Below, in pieces: positions 51,488 to 63,537 of a DNA stretch of 64,000 bases. The notes below the pieces were generated by a model that did not search any database, had not been told where the DNA came from, and saw only the letters and a program-made list of their open reading frames with translations. The number at the start of each line of letters is the position of its first letter. Position 1 is the stretch's first letter. The stretch covers positions 12,852,001-12,916,000 of the forward strand of contig OX335649.1 of assembly GCA_946894095.1 (NCBI GenBank), in the 5' to 3' direction. Made by a program: the position numbers and the translations under genes. This DNA is from Incurvaria masculella. Its lineage: Eukaryota > Arthropoda > Insecta > Lepidoptera > Incurvariidae.

Positions 51488-52684
51488 AAAAGAAGCAAGA
51501 CGTTTATTTCTCAATTCTACAAAACATGTTGCAACGGCCACCATACATTTCGGCAGTGTAATCCTCTTGTTTTTGTAAGACAAAAAACCGATTTTATTTT
51601 TTCTCTAAAATATCTAGTTACCATCCATGTCCAATTACATACAACCTAACCACGTTCTTACGGAAGATTAGATCCTTTATTTACACTTAATTAATGAATT
51701 ACTTTGCATGAAAACTTTTATTTATAGGATATTAAAAAAAGTTAATACAGTTTTTTGTTCATATCAATCCCAACCATAATTTCCCAAATTGTATGTACTG
51801 GCCGTTGCAACGTTGTAACTAATTGTAACATAATTGTATCGTTATTTTAATTCATTTACTAATGTACTTCTTCTTTTACCCACTTAAACTTTACAAGTAA
51901 CGTCACATAATAATTGATTGAACATAATCTAAGATCTACATACATAGGCACTATAACTACTGATCGAATGAAAATATACACATTTCATTCGACTGAACGA
52001 CAGCAAAAGCAGGGCTATGTGTTTCGCACTCATTATTACATTATGTTTGTTCTTGTAGACATGCCTGCAGATTCGTCCGGGTCAATGTCCGAAAAAAACG
52101 GGTCAAGCGTGAACGTTTTATCGTGCCGAGGGTCCCGTAACTGTTGGCTTCAGAAATCTAGCTTTTTCTCAAAAAGTATGACGTTTCGAGCAAAAGTAAT
52201 TAATTGGTGCACAACTACATGCAGGTACCTATATTCAGAATTTTCAAACAACCGTTTATAGGAGAACAATCGGTACCAAATGCGTTTGACTGACAGACAC
52301 TAGAGCCAGAACATTGGGGTCCCATTTTTTACTTTTTGCGACAAGATCCTACAAACCGGGTTTTCTCCGACTTCTCTAATAATAAAGCTGCACTGTTCAG
52401 ATCTAATTCAGTGTATCGATAAGCAGCCCTTATAATGTATAAGAAGAATAAAGCTATACGTAGATACATACCGCATGAAAATGGAACAAAGGTCCTCGAG
52501 TTATACACGGATAGACATACAGACGGGCAGACAGATGCCAGACGTTGAGTTAAAGAGGTGCCCGAGGACGCCCATGGGGATATTATTTGCCATGGGCCTC
52601 GAAAGGCCTTCATTCAGGCAATGATGTGTAAAATTAATGAATGCAGGATGTGTAAAATTAAAAAATATATACCTATATTAACTT
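51488..52684. other. No gene; dispersed repeat at 52140-52330 and GACAGATGCCAGACGTTG at 52530
   Basis: GCTTCAGAAATCTAG ... GAGCAAAAGTAATTAATTGG TGCACAACTACAT recurs at 63255-63320. The ACAGA(C/T)GCCAGACGTTG motif recurs at 20560. No gene seen. Confidence 0.4.
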
Positions 52685-53647
52685 ATAGACTAGGAGGTCG
52701 CGACAAAAATGGTAACGATAACGTAAATGGATGAAACTGGGTCCACAGGATAAAGACCGCCTCTGAAGCTAAATGTGTAGTTCTGCTTGCGCCAAGTGGT
52801 TGCATTACCTAGTTAAGGCGTCTGAAAAAGTAGTTATCGTGAAAAAAAAACCAGTGATAGGGTAAATGGCTGCAAATAACGCAGCATGAAAGTATCAGTA
52901 CATACTTGCTTATTAATACTAAAACTGAACAAATTGTTGGTTGCATTTCATTGTTATAAACGATTTAGGTTACAGATACAATTTTAGGTATATTTATGTA
53001 TTTAATTAAAAACCGACAGGTTATTGTTGTGTAGTAAATAGTTATCAATATGTCAAGACAATCGATATATTCATCAGCAGGTACATACCAACATCTATTT
53101 TGTATAGCCAATCTAGCTAACGCAACCACTTGGCGCAGGCAGACCGACATATTTAGCATCAGAGGGTTCGTCTCTAAACTGTGAACCCAGATTCAGCCAT
53201 TTATCTTATCGTGACCAAAAAAGTCTTGACCTCCCGGAATATTAACAAGTTGCAACTATTGTTGCTGAAGATTGTCGCAGTTAAATAGAAATATCCGTGA
53301 TTTAGCGGAACCCCTAATGATTTAGCCAAATCCCGGCATATTGCATTCTCACCCTTTTTTTTGTTAAAATGTTCTTAGGGAAGGTTAGAAAATTCCGTGG
53401 TAACCGAATCCCTGGTGATTTAGCCAAATCCCGGAATAACTAGCAAACTGGTTCATAATACTTTATGAAGGGATATGGTTAAATCACTGGCATTAGTATT
53501 TAGAGTGGGCGGAGTTGCTTTAATACGGGGATGCTTGGCGCAGGAAGACCGACAAATTTACCTTCAGACGGTTGGTATTTATCCTGTGAATATAGTTTCA
53601 GCCATTTACGTTGTCGTTACCATTTTTGTCGCTACCTCCTAGTCTAA
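52685..53647. mobile_element. Inverted-repeat element, about 115-bp termini
   Basis: Left TAGACTAGGAGGTCGCGACA ... GGTAACGATAACGTAAATGG and right inverse (GTTACCATTTTTGTCGCTAC CTCCTAGTCTA) extend to GCGCCAAG on each side. A third, inverted copy of the terminus (about 53118-53237) lies inside. No transposase. The pair at 23968/25180 belongs to the same family. Confidence 0.75.
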
Positions 53648-54635
53648 GAGATTAGCAGCGAATACGCAGTACTTACTCAAACATAGGGTCATCGTATTCG
53701 TAGAGTAGACGTGAGCCAGAGATTAGTTGCTAGGTGAGCGAACCTATGCATCTTATACATATCGAACGTACCTTTAAGTACTAATTTGCAGCCGAGAATC
53801 TGGCAACGACCACGATAAAGGTGGGTCCTTGCCATTAGAATATTGTTTTGAAAAACTTTGAAACGCGTTAACTCCCACAACATAAGCGGTAAGGGTATTT
53901 TATTTTAACTAGTTGCGGTACCCGGCTCCGCTCGGGTTAATGTCGGGCTGAATGATTTCATGGATAAAAAGTAGCCCAAAGGGCTGGTCCAAAAGTTTGG
54001 TCCAGGACAATGTATCTATCTACCAAATTTAATCAAGATCATTTAAACCGATATGGAATGATTTAATTAAAAACATACAATCATTCCCAGTTAGAGCTTC
54101 GTAAACATTTGGTTGACAAAGGGTAAGGACAAATGTATTTTAGAAAAAAGCTTCGCAAATAACCTATATATTTTTTTAAACATCTGTAATCGATTCAAAA
54201 TTTTATAAGACACATGATATCACGGAGTTTTCTGCAGGCCTTTTCAACACCTAAAATTTTCGAGTAACTACTTAGTTTTCATTGTTCTCTAAAGGTTTGT
54301 ATAAAATATTTACAAATTATATACACAAACCTACCTCGTTGATTGCTCGTCCTATTAATTAACTGTTCCGTGGTTTAGAAAAAGTAAGCACCGCCGCCCT
54401 CCCCCGAGCCGCGCGGAGCATTCCGGTTTGTATGGCAGCCACATCTTAGCGTAAGCGGAACTGAATTATATTTAGCTTATCCTGATTCCCGGGTAGTTAA
54501 ATGTACATATACCAAGTTTCATCTAATTCGGATGATCGGTTTAAGAGTAATGGAGGAGTATACATACATACATACAGAAATTATTTCTAAAAATCGTCAA
54601 TTTAGTTTTAATATCATACATAGATTTTGAGTTAT

Positions 54636-54716
54636 CAGCGACATTTACATTTGAAGCATTGTAATCAGATTTTGAAAATAATCTTATTACAATGCTTCAC
54701 ATTTAGATGTCGCTGA
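54636..54716. repeat. Hairpin MITE fragment (CAGCGACAT...AAGCATTG)
   Basis: CAGCGACATTTACATTTGAAGCATTGTAAT and its inverse lie 15 nt apart. One more copy of the inverse end is at 55840-55872. Confidence 0.7.
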
Positions 54717-54924
54717 AAAATCAAAATGAATGAGATAACAACGATTTAAATCATTTTTAGCACCATATCTATACAACCAATTAAAATTAAAATTTGAAAC
54801 CGATTATTTAAAACGGAAATCGATAAAAATAGAGTTGCAAAAAATTATGAAAACATTAACTTACGATCAAACAGAGAAACTACTTACGATCTTACAATAA
54901 CATAAAAGAATCAAACATAAACAA

Positions 54925-55420
54925 AATATTGTTCACTCTAAACATTCATGCCTCTATGGCATCTAACACACTCACATTCAATACGCTACACGAGACTGCA
55001 TACAGTACCAAATCTCTGACTGTAGTCTCGTGCACTGTACTGGTAGAATACTGCTTGACAACAAAGACATGCTATCAGAAAGGTGATAGTATGTGTTTGT
55101 ACCTACTCCACACGTAAATATACCTTCAAGCCGCTTCCCCGAAGGGTTGGAAAAAAAATATACAAATAATATATAAATAATATACATTCACACATATATT
55201 ACTCACCTGAATGCTACCTACACACAAATCATGCATACACATAGAAATAACATATATTATTAGTATTATTAATATTGTGGATGTGTAGGCATGTAACCGA
55301 ACGTGTCATTTTAGGTTATCTCCTGCAATACAAACATAGTTTAGTTTAGGAGATAACATATATCATGTAAACTTTGTACTTTTATGAATAAATAAATAAA
55401 TAAAATAAATAAATAAACGG
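54925..55420 (+). mobile_element. LINE 3' tail inside Helitron copy 3
   Basis: Ends in an (AATA)n-type run at about 55384-55417. The preceding sequence has no long frame. It contains an inverted AGGTTATCTCCTG/AGGAGATAAC pair at 55313 and 55350. Confidence 0.45.
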
Positions 55421-55719
55421 TAATGTCGTATCCATTAAATACATAAAATTATCATACATGGAGCTACAAAAGCAGTATCTTGCAAAACAAAACAACTTAC
55501 TCCATGAACACCCCTTACAGATTTATTATTAGTATTATATTATATTGATTAATAAATATTCTAGTAACGCGCTTAGACATTGTTTTTATTTTGGCTTAAT
55601 ATTAATTAAAATTAATGAAATCGTTAGAAATTCTGGGGAAATTCATCCGTGATTTGCTCGGAATCGCTCATGTTTTAAAATAAAAAATATTCGGGAACAA
55701 TTCGAGAATTGATTTAATT

Positions 55720-55796
55720 GTCGGGATAGCTCTATTGGCTGTAAACCAACTGGACATGTAATCCAAAGGTCGCAGGTTCGAATTCTGCTTCCGACG
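55720..55796 (+). other. tRNA-like sequence (pseudogene or SINE head)
   Basis: The 7-bp acceptor stem GTCGGGA/TTCCGAC pairs with one G-U. The T-arm GCAGG-TTCGAAT-TCTGC pairs with one G-U. The anticodon arm TGGA-CATGTAA-TCCA has 4 pairs. The D-arm does not pair and position 33 is A not T, so a working tRNA is unlikely. Isotype not assigned. Confidence 0.5.
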
Positions 55797-55799
55797 AAT

Positions 55800-55945
55800 G
55801 TCACAACCAATACTTTTTCAGATTATTTTAAAAATCTGATAACAATGCTTCAAATGTAGATGTCGCTGAAACTCAAAGCTTATGAAAAGCAACTAATATG
55901 CGATCGCTTATCGGATATGGTCGTTCTGGGGTCTTATGTCCCCTG
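55800..55945. repeat. End of a GATAAGC-terminus element
   Basis: CGCTTATCGGATATGGTCGT ... GTCTTATGTCCCC is the inverse of the end at 31877; upstream parts (55620-55700) share GAATCGCTCATGTTTTAAA with 32170. Confidence 0.5.
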
Positions 55946-55997
55946 AAGGCAGAATCATAATTATCCTAACGCAGGCACGTAGATATAGAAATTCTAA

Positions 55998-56012
55998 GGG
56001 GGGGGGGGGGGG
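55998..56012 (+). repeat. Poly-G run
   Basis: Uninterrupted G run of about 15; similar homopolymers are at 9471-9484 (G) and 58036-58049 (C). Confidence 0.8.
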
Positions 56013-56754
56013 TCGAGGCGGTCATAACACAACCAGCAGCGGGAGCACAAACTAACGATACGGCTATATCGATGCTAAAATTATATTAATTTCTTGTTTC
56101 ATTTCGCACACATATATATCGCATCGTTATAGCCGTATCGTTGCGTATGTGCTAGAAGAAGAAAATGTATGTGTAGAAGAAAACGCGAGCGAAGCGAAAA
56201 GCGAAGCGAATTTTCGATAGCAATAAAGCTAATTGAAAGACAAAGTTTCACTTATATAATCACAGGATGTTCGGCACATCGACCGACAAATCTTATTTGC
56301 TGGTAAGTGTGGTCATTTCCATGGTTTTTACATATATTCTTAAGTTTACACCGTTGCTGTACATAGTATTTGCGGAACTTACGGTTTTCCGCATCATCAG
56401 GACCACTTTAGTGGCCCGAAATACCCCGTCAAACGGTAACAAGAGTACCGAGTAACAAGAGTAGAGTTTGACGAGCCGGGATAATGATGAGATAGATGCC
56501 TCCGGCGTTGGAGGCAAAACTTGTCGGCTCAATACTGCCTTACGCACCGGAAAACAGTAAGTTCGACAAATACTTTGCAAGGTTTTCACCCACAACACCT
56601 TTTGTGAAATGTCGCGTGGTGCGATACCATTATTTATTTTCTTTTTTAAAATTACCAAACCCCTTTTATTTATGATTTTATCAGCACGAAATTAAATGTA
56701 TTGGATTTTAAAATGCATCCTTGTTTGAGAAAAAAAATCATTTGATGAAGTTAA

Positions 56755-57257
56755 GGTGGGCCTTCCCACTCAACTCCCCATAGAAACGTGTAAAGAAGAT
56801 CATGCGCATATTTCTTGTCGTAGATTTATTTGAACTAACTTGACGCTTGATGACTATTGGCATTGTAAAATTTTCTTTGGTTTCTAAGATATAAGGTCTG
56901 AAAGTTTGAATTTTACTTGCGTTGAAGTATGGACGTGGATTACTCAACGATAAAACAAAAAATATAAAAAATCTTAGTCACCAAGCCTCGCAGGAAGACG
57001 CAAATAAAGTTAAGTTTTTATTTGATTTTTTATTACAGCTTCCGTGATATACTTTTAGCTACAAGTCGTTCTGTAATTAAAATTCTTGTGAATCTGACCA
57101 AATCACACACTATGCGCTTTGCTTGCTTTGTGAACGTGTTGCATCTTCCTCATCACGAAGACTTTCTTTTTCTTGAAAACAGAGACAGTGCCAGAGCGCA
57201 ATAGAACGATTTTATGCCGTGCCCGCAAATAAGTTAGTCCCGTCGGCAAGAGCCGCT
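56755..57257 (+). mobile_element. TTAA-flanked MITE, diverged copy
   Basis: TTAA (56751) then GGTGGGCCTTCCCACTCAAC; the right end GTCCCGTCGGCAAGAGCCGC is degenerate before TTTAA. Internal order is as in the next copy. Confidence 0.65.
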
Positions 57258-57261
57258 TTAA

Positions 57262-57804
57262 GGTGGCCCAACCCGCTCATCTCTCCATACAAAAGGGGAA
57301 AGAAGATCACGCCTACATTTCTTCTCAGAGATCCAAAATTTTGCTCAAAATAGCTTTATTTGATTGAAGTAGATGTCTGATGACCATTGGCATTGTAAAA
57401 TTGTGTTTGGTTTCCAAGTTATAACGTCCGAAAGTTCGGATTTTTCGCGCGTTTTATACAATAATTTTGGAGGTGGATTACGCAATGATAAAGTAAGAAT
57501 ATCCTAAAAAGATTAGTCATCAGACATAGCTTATTTAATCAAGATTTATAATCTATTTGGTTTTTGTTAGATTTTTTACTACAGCGGTCGTGGTTTACTT
57601 TTAGCTATAAGTCGTTTTGAAATTAAAATTTTCGTAAATCTTACCAAATCATACACTATGCACATTGTCTTTTTTTGTGGACAGGTTGCATCTTCCTCAT
57701 CACGGAGCCTGTCTTATTCTTAGAAACAGAGAAGGTCCCAGAGCGCAACAGCACGGTTTTGTACCGTACCCGCAAATGAGTTGAGGCCGCCGGGTTGGGC
57801 CACC
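57262..57804 (+). mobile_element. TTAA-flanked MITE, intact copy 1
   Basis: GGTGGCCCAACCCG ... CGGGTTGGGCCACC, 543 bp, bounded by TTAA (57258-57261 and 57805-57808). The TTAA duplication suggests piggyBac-type mobilisation; no transposase inside. Confidence 0.85.
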
Positions 57805-57808
57805 TTAA

Positions 57809-60393
57809 CACCAAGGATGGACTTATGACGTCCCAAAGTCGAGGGAGGGAAAAACGAGATTTTATTAGAGAATCTTATTTTGTTTCTTGATTACAGTTAC
57901 GCTCTTCTGTCAAGTAAGTAAGTAAACGGTGTTAACAAACGAAGGTCTCGATTGCTGTTGTGTTTATTGAATGAAGGAATTAAGATTCTGTCTTCTTAGG
58001 GCATCGAGCCCTAAGGGGGGGGAGGGGTTTGAACGCCCCCCCCCCCCCACCACGGCCCTGTCCCAACGTATTATCGTCATGGTGCAGCAGAGCTTATGTG
58101 AGCGATAGAGAATGTACGAGATTCGATATGTGTACACGTAATAGTGGCTCAGAGGCTTATCGCTTATCGATCAATTATTATATATATATTATTATATATT
58201 TAATTTATTATAATTATTATACATATATTATTTCATATTTCTAAACAAATATTAAAATCCATGGACATGCGATTTAGTGTATCCTTCACATGCTCTACTA
58301 TTCAATGACGAAACGCAGGAAAATCTGTATGTATTTCATAACTGTGGACGGAAAACCTTAAACAGGCTAAAAACTCTTCACACGTTCTTGGGTCTGTACG
58401 ATCAGCCAATGTTCTTATACAACAAAATAGCCTGGTTTCGTCTACGGAGCCCTATAACGGCTAAATTGTGTTTAATTTTTGACCAGCCAATAAAAAGTTT
58501 CTTGTTTATAACTCGCAAAAAGTTTTGGAATTAGTATTTTATTTTAATTCGTTTTAAGAATTTCCGCGACATATGCAGACACACAATTTCTAATAATCGC
58601 TATTACAATAAAACTTATAAACCTGAAACTATACTACACTACAATACTAAATAGTTGGCGGCAACATCAACTTCTTTGTCTCAAGACAAGGTCTTTGTCA
58701 AATTTTTGGTGTGTTGTATAGTTGCATACAATAAACTTTGTAAGGGTCGGAGAGCCTTGCAAGGATCTCTTGCAGGATCGATAGACGACAATTACAGTAC
58801 ACGCTTTTATGAATGACCGCTGCAAATACAGAGTGATATTTTGAAGGTACCCAAACGGGCAGGGATTTACACTTTACTAAACAATACATTCGTTGCCTTT
58901 TTTTCCCTCTTGCAAGCGGTGAAAAATGATAAGTGAGCACGGCAATATATCAGTAGAAACATAACATTCGATTAAAGTATGCTCGATACGTCGTCGGCTT
59001 TTCTTGTGTTCCGCAAGAGTGATTACATTCCCAAGTCACATAGGCACGTACGAGCTTTAAATTAATTAAATACCTATAAGCTCATCGTGAACGCGAATGT
59101 CATTGTCATCACACGCTCGTGCAACATTGAACTTTAAATTAGCGAACCGTTTTGTCCGAAGATTAATATTCCGCCGGCGCGTCGGCCGTGACCATTGTCC
59201 GAGTTGGAAGATTTTGTGCGTGTACACTAGTGTACAGGCTGTCCCGAACTCATCCGCGAATTACCGTTTGCGTTCAGACATGATTTTTCGATCACTGAAA
59301 GCTTTTCAGCCGTTTCGAGGTTTTCTTTTGCACTTAAATGTTTTTTTTAAATTTAGAATAGCGGAGAACATTTTCAACTAAATCCAGGTAAGCTCGGCAG
59401 AGGGACATCGCGTAGATGCTACACGTGCCGGACTATCGAGTACATTAGTATGTAAGGAGCATGAGCCGAACGGTAGTGCGTGCTGGCTAGATTGGATGCC
59501 AGTAGGCGTATAGTTAGAGCTGGACTGGCACGTGTAATCACGGCTTGCCTAGGTACGAACAGCAAGAAAGTGTCTGTCAATGACCCCGGCTATATGTGGC
59601 TAGCCTTTCTTGCGAACCTAGAGGACACACCTCTTTCGATCTACTCTATATACCGCACACGATTGCGATATTGGTCAAATTCAAGTCCGATTAATATTGG
59701 CAATAGTCTCTCTATTAACAAATTTTAAAAACAAACTAATTTCAAATTTGCATTCTAGAGTTCTGATTCAAATTCAAAAAGAAAAATATTTACCTTTCAT
59801 AAAATACAGTGGTGGTTATCGCGGGTGCAGTAAGTAAACATACGTATAACTGGTCGCAATCTCAACTGGCCTAGGTGCATTGGTCTTCCAAGGTTGAAGA
59901 AAGATATTTTATTGCAGTTCGCTCTATATTTTGTAGAATTTATTTTCCCGTGCAGTCCCGCCATCCAAGTATATCAATAAATTAGTCTGAATCAATGTTG
60001 TCTTATGCACGTCTCTTATTAGGGGTTTGGAAAAAATATCATATGTTATCACACATTAATTATTGAATGGTTTGTAATGAGTTACTGGTGTTTTATTTTT
60101 CCTGCAGAATGGGTTATAATGACTAATACAATAGTGATGTACACCACAATGGCCAACACTGTATCCACCCCGATTTAGGTAAATCGGCGAGCTGTTACCC
60201 CGAAAGGTAAATGTGATTTATTGGAGAGGGTTCCCTCTGAACTCTCCCAGATAATGGACATAGAATTTCTGCTAAATCTAATTCAATGGGTTCAGATATG
60301 CAATAGGTGCTCGGAAAGGGTAGAAGGACGGGATGTATGTCAGGCACGAGTCACATTGATTGCGTCGGTGTGGTGGTACGTGTGAATACTAAC
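57809..60393. other. No gene recognised; presumed intron or flank of the TGF-beta gene in its right part
   Basis: Short frames and a C-run at 58036. No exon with a TGF-beta propeptide continuation or cystine-knot domain was found on the minus strand down to 57.8 kb, so the next exons lie farther left or are not recognisable to me. Confidence 0.4.
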
Positions 60394-60874
60394 GTGCGAA
60401 TGCGAAGACGCGCTCGGGGCGCGCCAGGAAGTCGTCGTGGTCGCGATGGAGGGTGCGACCGGCGGAGGCGGAGGGCTCGTCCGCCTGCAGGCCCGGCTCG
60501 AGCATGTAGCGCTGCAGCATGCCCTCGGGCACGCGCGGCAGCACGCGGCCCGTCGTGTTGGGCGCGTGCGAGAAGCCCAGCTTGGCCAGCACGCGCTCGC
60601 GGCTCGCGTTCGTGTAGTGCTCCTTGGCGTAGGCGCGGTGGCGGCACGCGGCGCACGCGGCCTGCGCCGGCGCGGGCGCCTCCTCGCAGGCGGGCTCGGC
60701 GCGCGCGGCCGCCGCCAGCCACACGGCCAGCAGCAGCAGGCGCGCGGGCCGGGCCCGCGGCCCGCGCGGTCCGCCCGGCGGGGGCGTGGTGCGGGAGCGC
60801 GAGCGGCGGCCCGGAGCGTGCTCGGCGGGCGCGGCGCGGCGCGGCGGACGGGGTGCGGTGCGGCCCGTCTCGTG
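60394..60874 (-). CDS. TGF-beta superfamily ligand, exon with signal peptide and propeptide start (partial)
   Basis: The minus frame is open from 60874 to a donor GCAC|GTTAGT at 60394 (phase 1). It encodes an Arg/Pro-rich lead, a hydrophobic core (RLLLLAVWLAAAARA) that looks like a secretion signal, then a mature start with AEPACEE and CAAC. A helical stretch RERVLAKLGFSHAPNTTG and RVLPRVPEGMLQRYM follow, and the exon ends ERVFAFA. The CxxC near the N-terminus, the (V/I)LxxLG block and the VPxxxLQRY block are those of activin/myostatin-type propeptides. Two N-glycosylation sequons (NAS, NTT) are present. Known: such ligands are cleaved and secreted as dimers and signal through Ser/Thr kinase receptors. 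No in-frame ATG lies between the stop at 60877 and the signal peptide, so the start codon is in an upstream exon, or the sequence has an indel. Subfamily (activin, dawdle, myoglianin) not resolved. Confidence 0.65.
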
Positions 60875-61090
60875 CTAGACTGCACTCTGCGCGGTGCGCG
60901 CGCCGCGTGCCGGCCCCCACTCCGCGCTGCACTCGCGCGCCCCTCCGCCGCCGCCCGCCGCGCCACCCCCCGCCGCCGTGACTCACCGCCGCCGGGGAAC
61001 TCTCCCGTGCTGTCTCGCCGCGCGACAGGTGCGCGCGCGTCGTCGTCCCCGCCGCCCCTCACCGCCGCCCCCGCAACACTAGGGCGGGCG
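60400..61090. promoter_or_regulatory. CpG island over the TGF-beta exon
   Basis: About 690 bp of very GC- and CpG-rich sequence in an AT-rich region, covering the exon and its upstream side. It explains the several overlapping long frames on both strands, which I do not call genes. Promoter activity is inferred only. Confidence 0.5.
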
Positions 61091-61690
61091 GCGGGCGGCC
61101 GCCCTTCGACCCAACTTGAAACATTATGTTTGGGCAGATTTCAATTTAATTCGATGTTTTATCCATCCTACGCTCATTAATTATGTATATTAGTCGTCTT
61201 TTTATGGTTCCGTACGTAAAATAAGACGACAAATTTATGCAGCTACGATGTATAAATATTAGTCGTCTTTTTATGGTCTTTTATGGCTACGATATCTGTC
61301 CGTCTTGCTCTCAAAATATAAATTACGAATATACCTTCAAACTAATGCTATAAATACATGTTAAAGTGAAACTCCTCAGTAAGTCAAATGGGACTCACAC
61401 AGATAATTTGAATTCGTACCTTCTCCATTGCATACACTGAAAAAAAGTCAGTGAATCTAACTGTAATTCTGATACTAACAACCGTCTAACAACGTTAAAA
61501 TAGAGCGAACTAAGTAAAGTGTTTATTCTAACTGTCTAACATTCTAATGTTTGTTGACAGTAATGTTGTTCAGAGTCACAGTAAAATTGTTTTTTTTACT
61601 GTGTGCCACAACTGTTTCTAGCTTTAGCATTTTTTCCATTCTTACATATGTTTTATATTCAGTGAAAAGGTACTGTCCATAGTGTTGAAT
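61091..61690. other. No gene; short direct repeat at 61187 and 61255
   Basis: TATTAGTCGTCTTTTTATGG occurs twice, 68 bp apart, each near a TACGAT or CTACGATG motif. Nothing else recognised. Confidence 0.45.
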
Positions 61691-61693
61691 TAA

Positions 61694-62235
61694 GGTGGCC
61701 CAACCCGCTCATCTCCCCATACAAAAGGGGAAAGAAGATCACGCCCATATTTCTTCTCAGAGATCCAAAATTTTGCTCAAAATAGCTTTATTTGATCAAA
61801 CTAGCTGTTTGATGACCGTTGGCATTGTAAAATTGTGTTTGGTTTCTAAGTTATAAGGTCCGAAAGTTCGAATTTTTCGCGCGTTTTATTCAATAACTTT
61901 GGAGGTGGATTACGCAATGATAAAGTAAGAACATCGTCAAAAGATTAGTCATCAGACATAGCTTATTTAATCAAGATTTATGATCTATTTGGTTTTTGTT
62001 AGATTTTTTACTACAGCGGTCGTGGTTTACTTTAAGCTATAAGTCGTTTTGAAATTAAAATTTTCGTAAATCTTGCCAAATCATACACTATGCACATTGT
62101 CTTTTTTATGGACATGTTGCATCTTCCTCATCACGGAGCCAGTCTTATTTTTTGAAACAGAGAAGGTCCCAGAGCGCAACAGCACGGTTTTGTACCGCGC
62201 CCGCGAATGAGTTAGGCCCGCCGGGTTGGGCCACC
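61694..62235 (+). mobile_element. TTAA-flanked MITE, intact copy 2
   Basis: 542 bp, GGTGGCCCAACCCG ... CGGGTTGGGCCACC with TTAA at 61690-61693 and 62236-62239. Very similar to 57262-57804 along its whole length. Confidence 0.85.
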
Positions 62236-62537
62236 TTAATGTATCTATAAAAACTAGACCGTTATACATGCCTGATTTGTAATCAGCCGTATTGTTCAAT
62301 CAGTTAAGATAAACGTTTCAAAATCATCTGATTTGTCACACATGTTATTTTCACCAAGCGTACTATTCAATCCACTAAAATAACTGTTTAAATTAACTGT
62401 TTGGGATCATTTACGATACTAAAGGTAATATATTGATATTAAAGAGAAATACTTTACCATAAATGACTGAATTTTAACTGCGCTAAAAGAGAGAACAGTG
62501 GGAACATTTTTTTTCAGTATAATACATTTCACAATAT

Positions 62538-62795
62538 TAAAAAACCGGTGAAGTGCGAGCCGGACTCGCACACAAAGGGATATCAATACAATACAATCAA
62601 TACAAACCAATACAATACAAGATTTGACCCAAAGAAATCACGTTTTTTGTGTATGATGGCCTTTAATTTTTATTTGTGAAAATTTCAGGTTTGCGGTTAC
62701 GGTTCAAGAGATACAGCCCTCACGGACGGACGGACAGCCTAGGCTTAGTAATAGGGTTCCGTTTTGCACCCTTTGGGTACGGAATCCTAAAAAAG
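62538..62795 (+). repeat. REP-like repeat, copy 10 (shortened)
   Basis: AAACCGGTGAAGTGCGAGCC ... GGGTACGGAATCCTAAAAAA; the AGCGGCAAAATAAA block is missing and an (AATAC)n-like run is inserted near the 5' end. Confidence 0.8.
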
Positions 62796-63537
62796 ACGTT
62801 TATTATTATATTTATTATTTATCAAAAAGATATATTTACGTTTATGTAAAAACTCCCTCAAAATTTCACATTTCTAAACATCAGCAGTTATAGTAGAGAT
62901 GCGCGCTATAAGCGCAAGCACAAACATTTATGTATGAAAAGCAAAAGTATATCATAATATTTTAGTCGTGGCGTATTGTACCTATATACGTATTTAAGGA
63001 AAGAGATTTAAATTATGGTTAAATTCATTTAAACTAATGTAAGTATTTGTGATGAAAAATAAAGACGCTGGACTAGCCTCAGCGGCTTATAACTAGCGGT
63101 ATAGGGCCTACAGTTTTCTAATTTACGTGGAAAGTTAGAGTAGGAATTGCGTACTCAGGGTTCCGTACGTAAAAAAAATATTTTGAAATTAAATGAAATA
63201 TAAGAAACTCTCCTGATTTATCTTATTAACTAATTTCATACAAAAAAAAAATGACGCTTCAGAAATCTAGTTTTTAATCAAAAAGTAATTTGTTTTGAGC
63301 AAAAGTAATTAGTTGGTGTACTACAACTACATAAGTGATATTGGTATTGTTTCAGAAATTAATAGGAAAACGATTCGGGACAAAATAGGTATATATATAT
63401 AGGACACAGAGCCTTTTGGGGCTCTACGGGGTCCTAAAAAAAATTGGTACCTATGCTTTAAGCATTTTGATATCGAAGTAACGGCAGCGTACAGGACTTT
63501 GTATTCAATTCGAGACCACGAAGGGGGCTAGAATGAG
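62796..63537. other. No gene; dispersed repeat at 63255-63440
   Basis: Shares CTTCAGAAATCTAG and GAGCAAAAGTAATTAGTTGG with 52150-52220. Otherwise unassigned. Confidence 0.4.

Larger units (their letters stand above)
53909..55521 (-). mobile_element. Helitron-like element, copy 3, with internal insertions
   Basis: On the minus strand it starts TCTGTAAGGGGTGTTCATGG after A (55522) and ends ACCCGAGCGGAGCCGGGTAC CGCAACTAG before T (53908). It is 1613 bp versus 995 in copy 1. The excess, about 54630-55435, is later insertions. Confidence 0.8.

Noticed and set aside
55720..55796. Functional tRNA gene
   Set aside because: The D-arm does not fold and U33 is absent; kept as tRNA-like only.
60307..61180. 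Several 210-250-codon frames on both strands
   Set aside because: They overlap in a CpG island and are Arg/Ala/Pro/Gly-rich; only the minus frame with signal peptide and propeptide motifs is kept.
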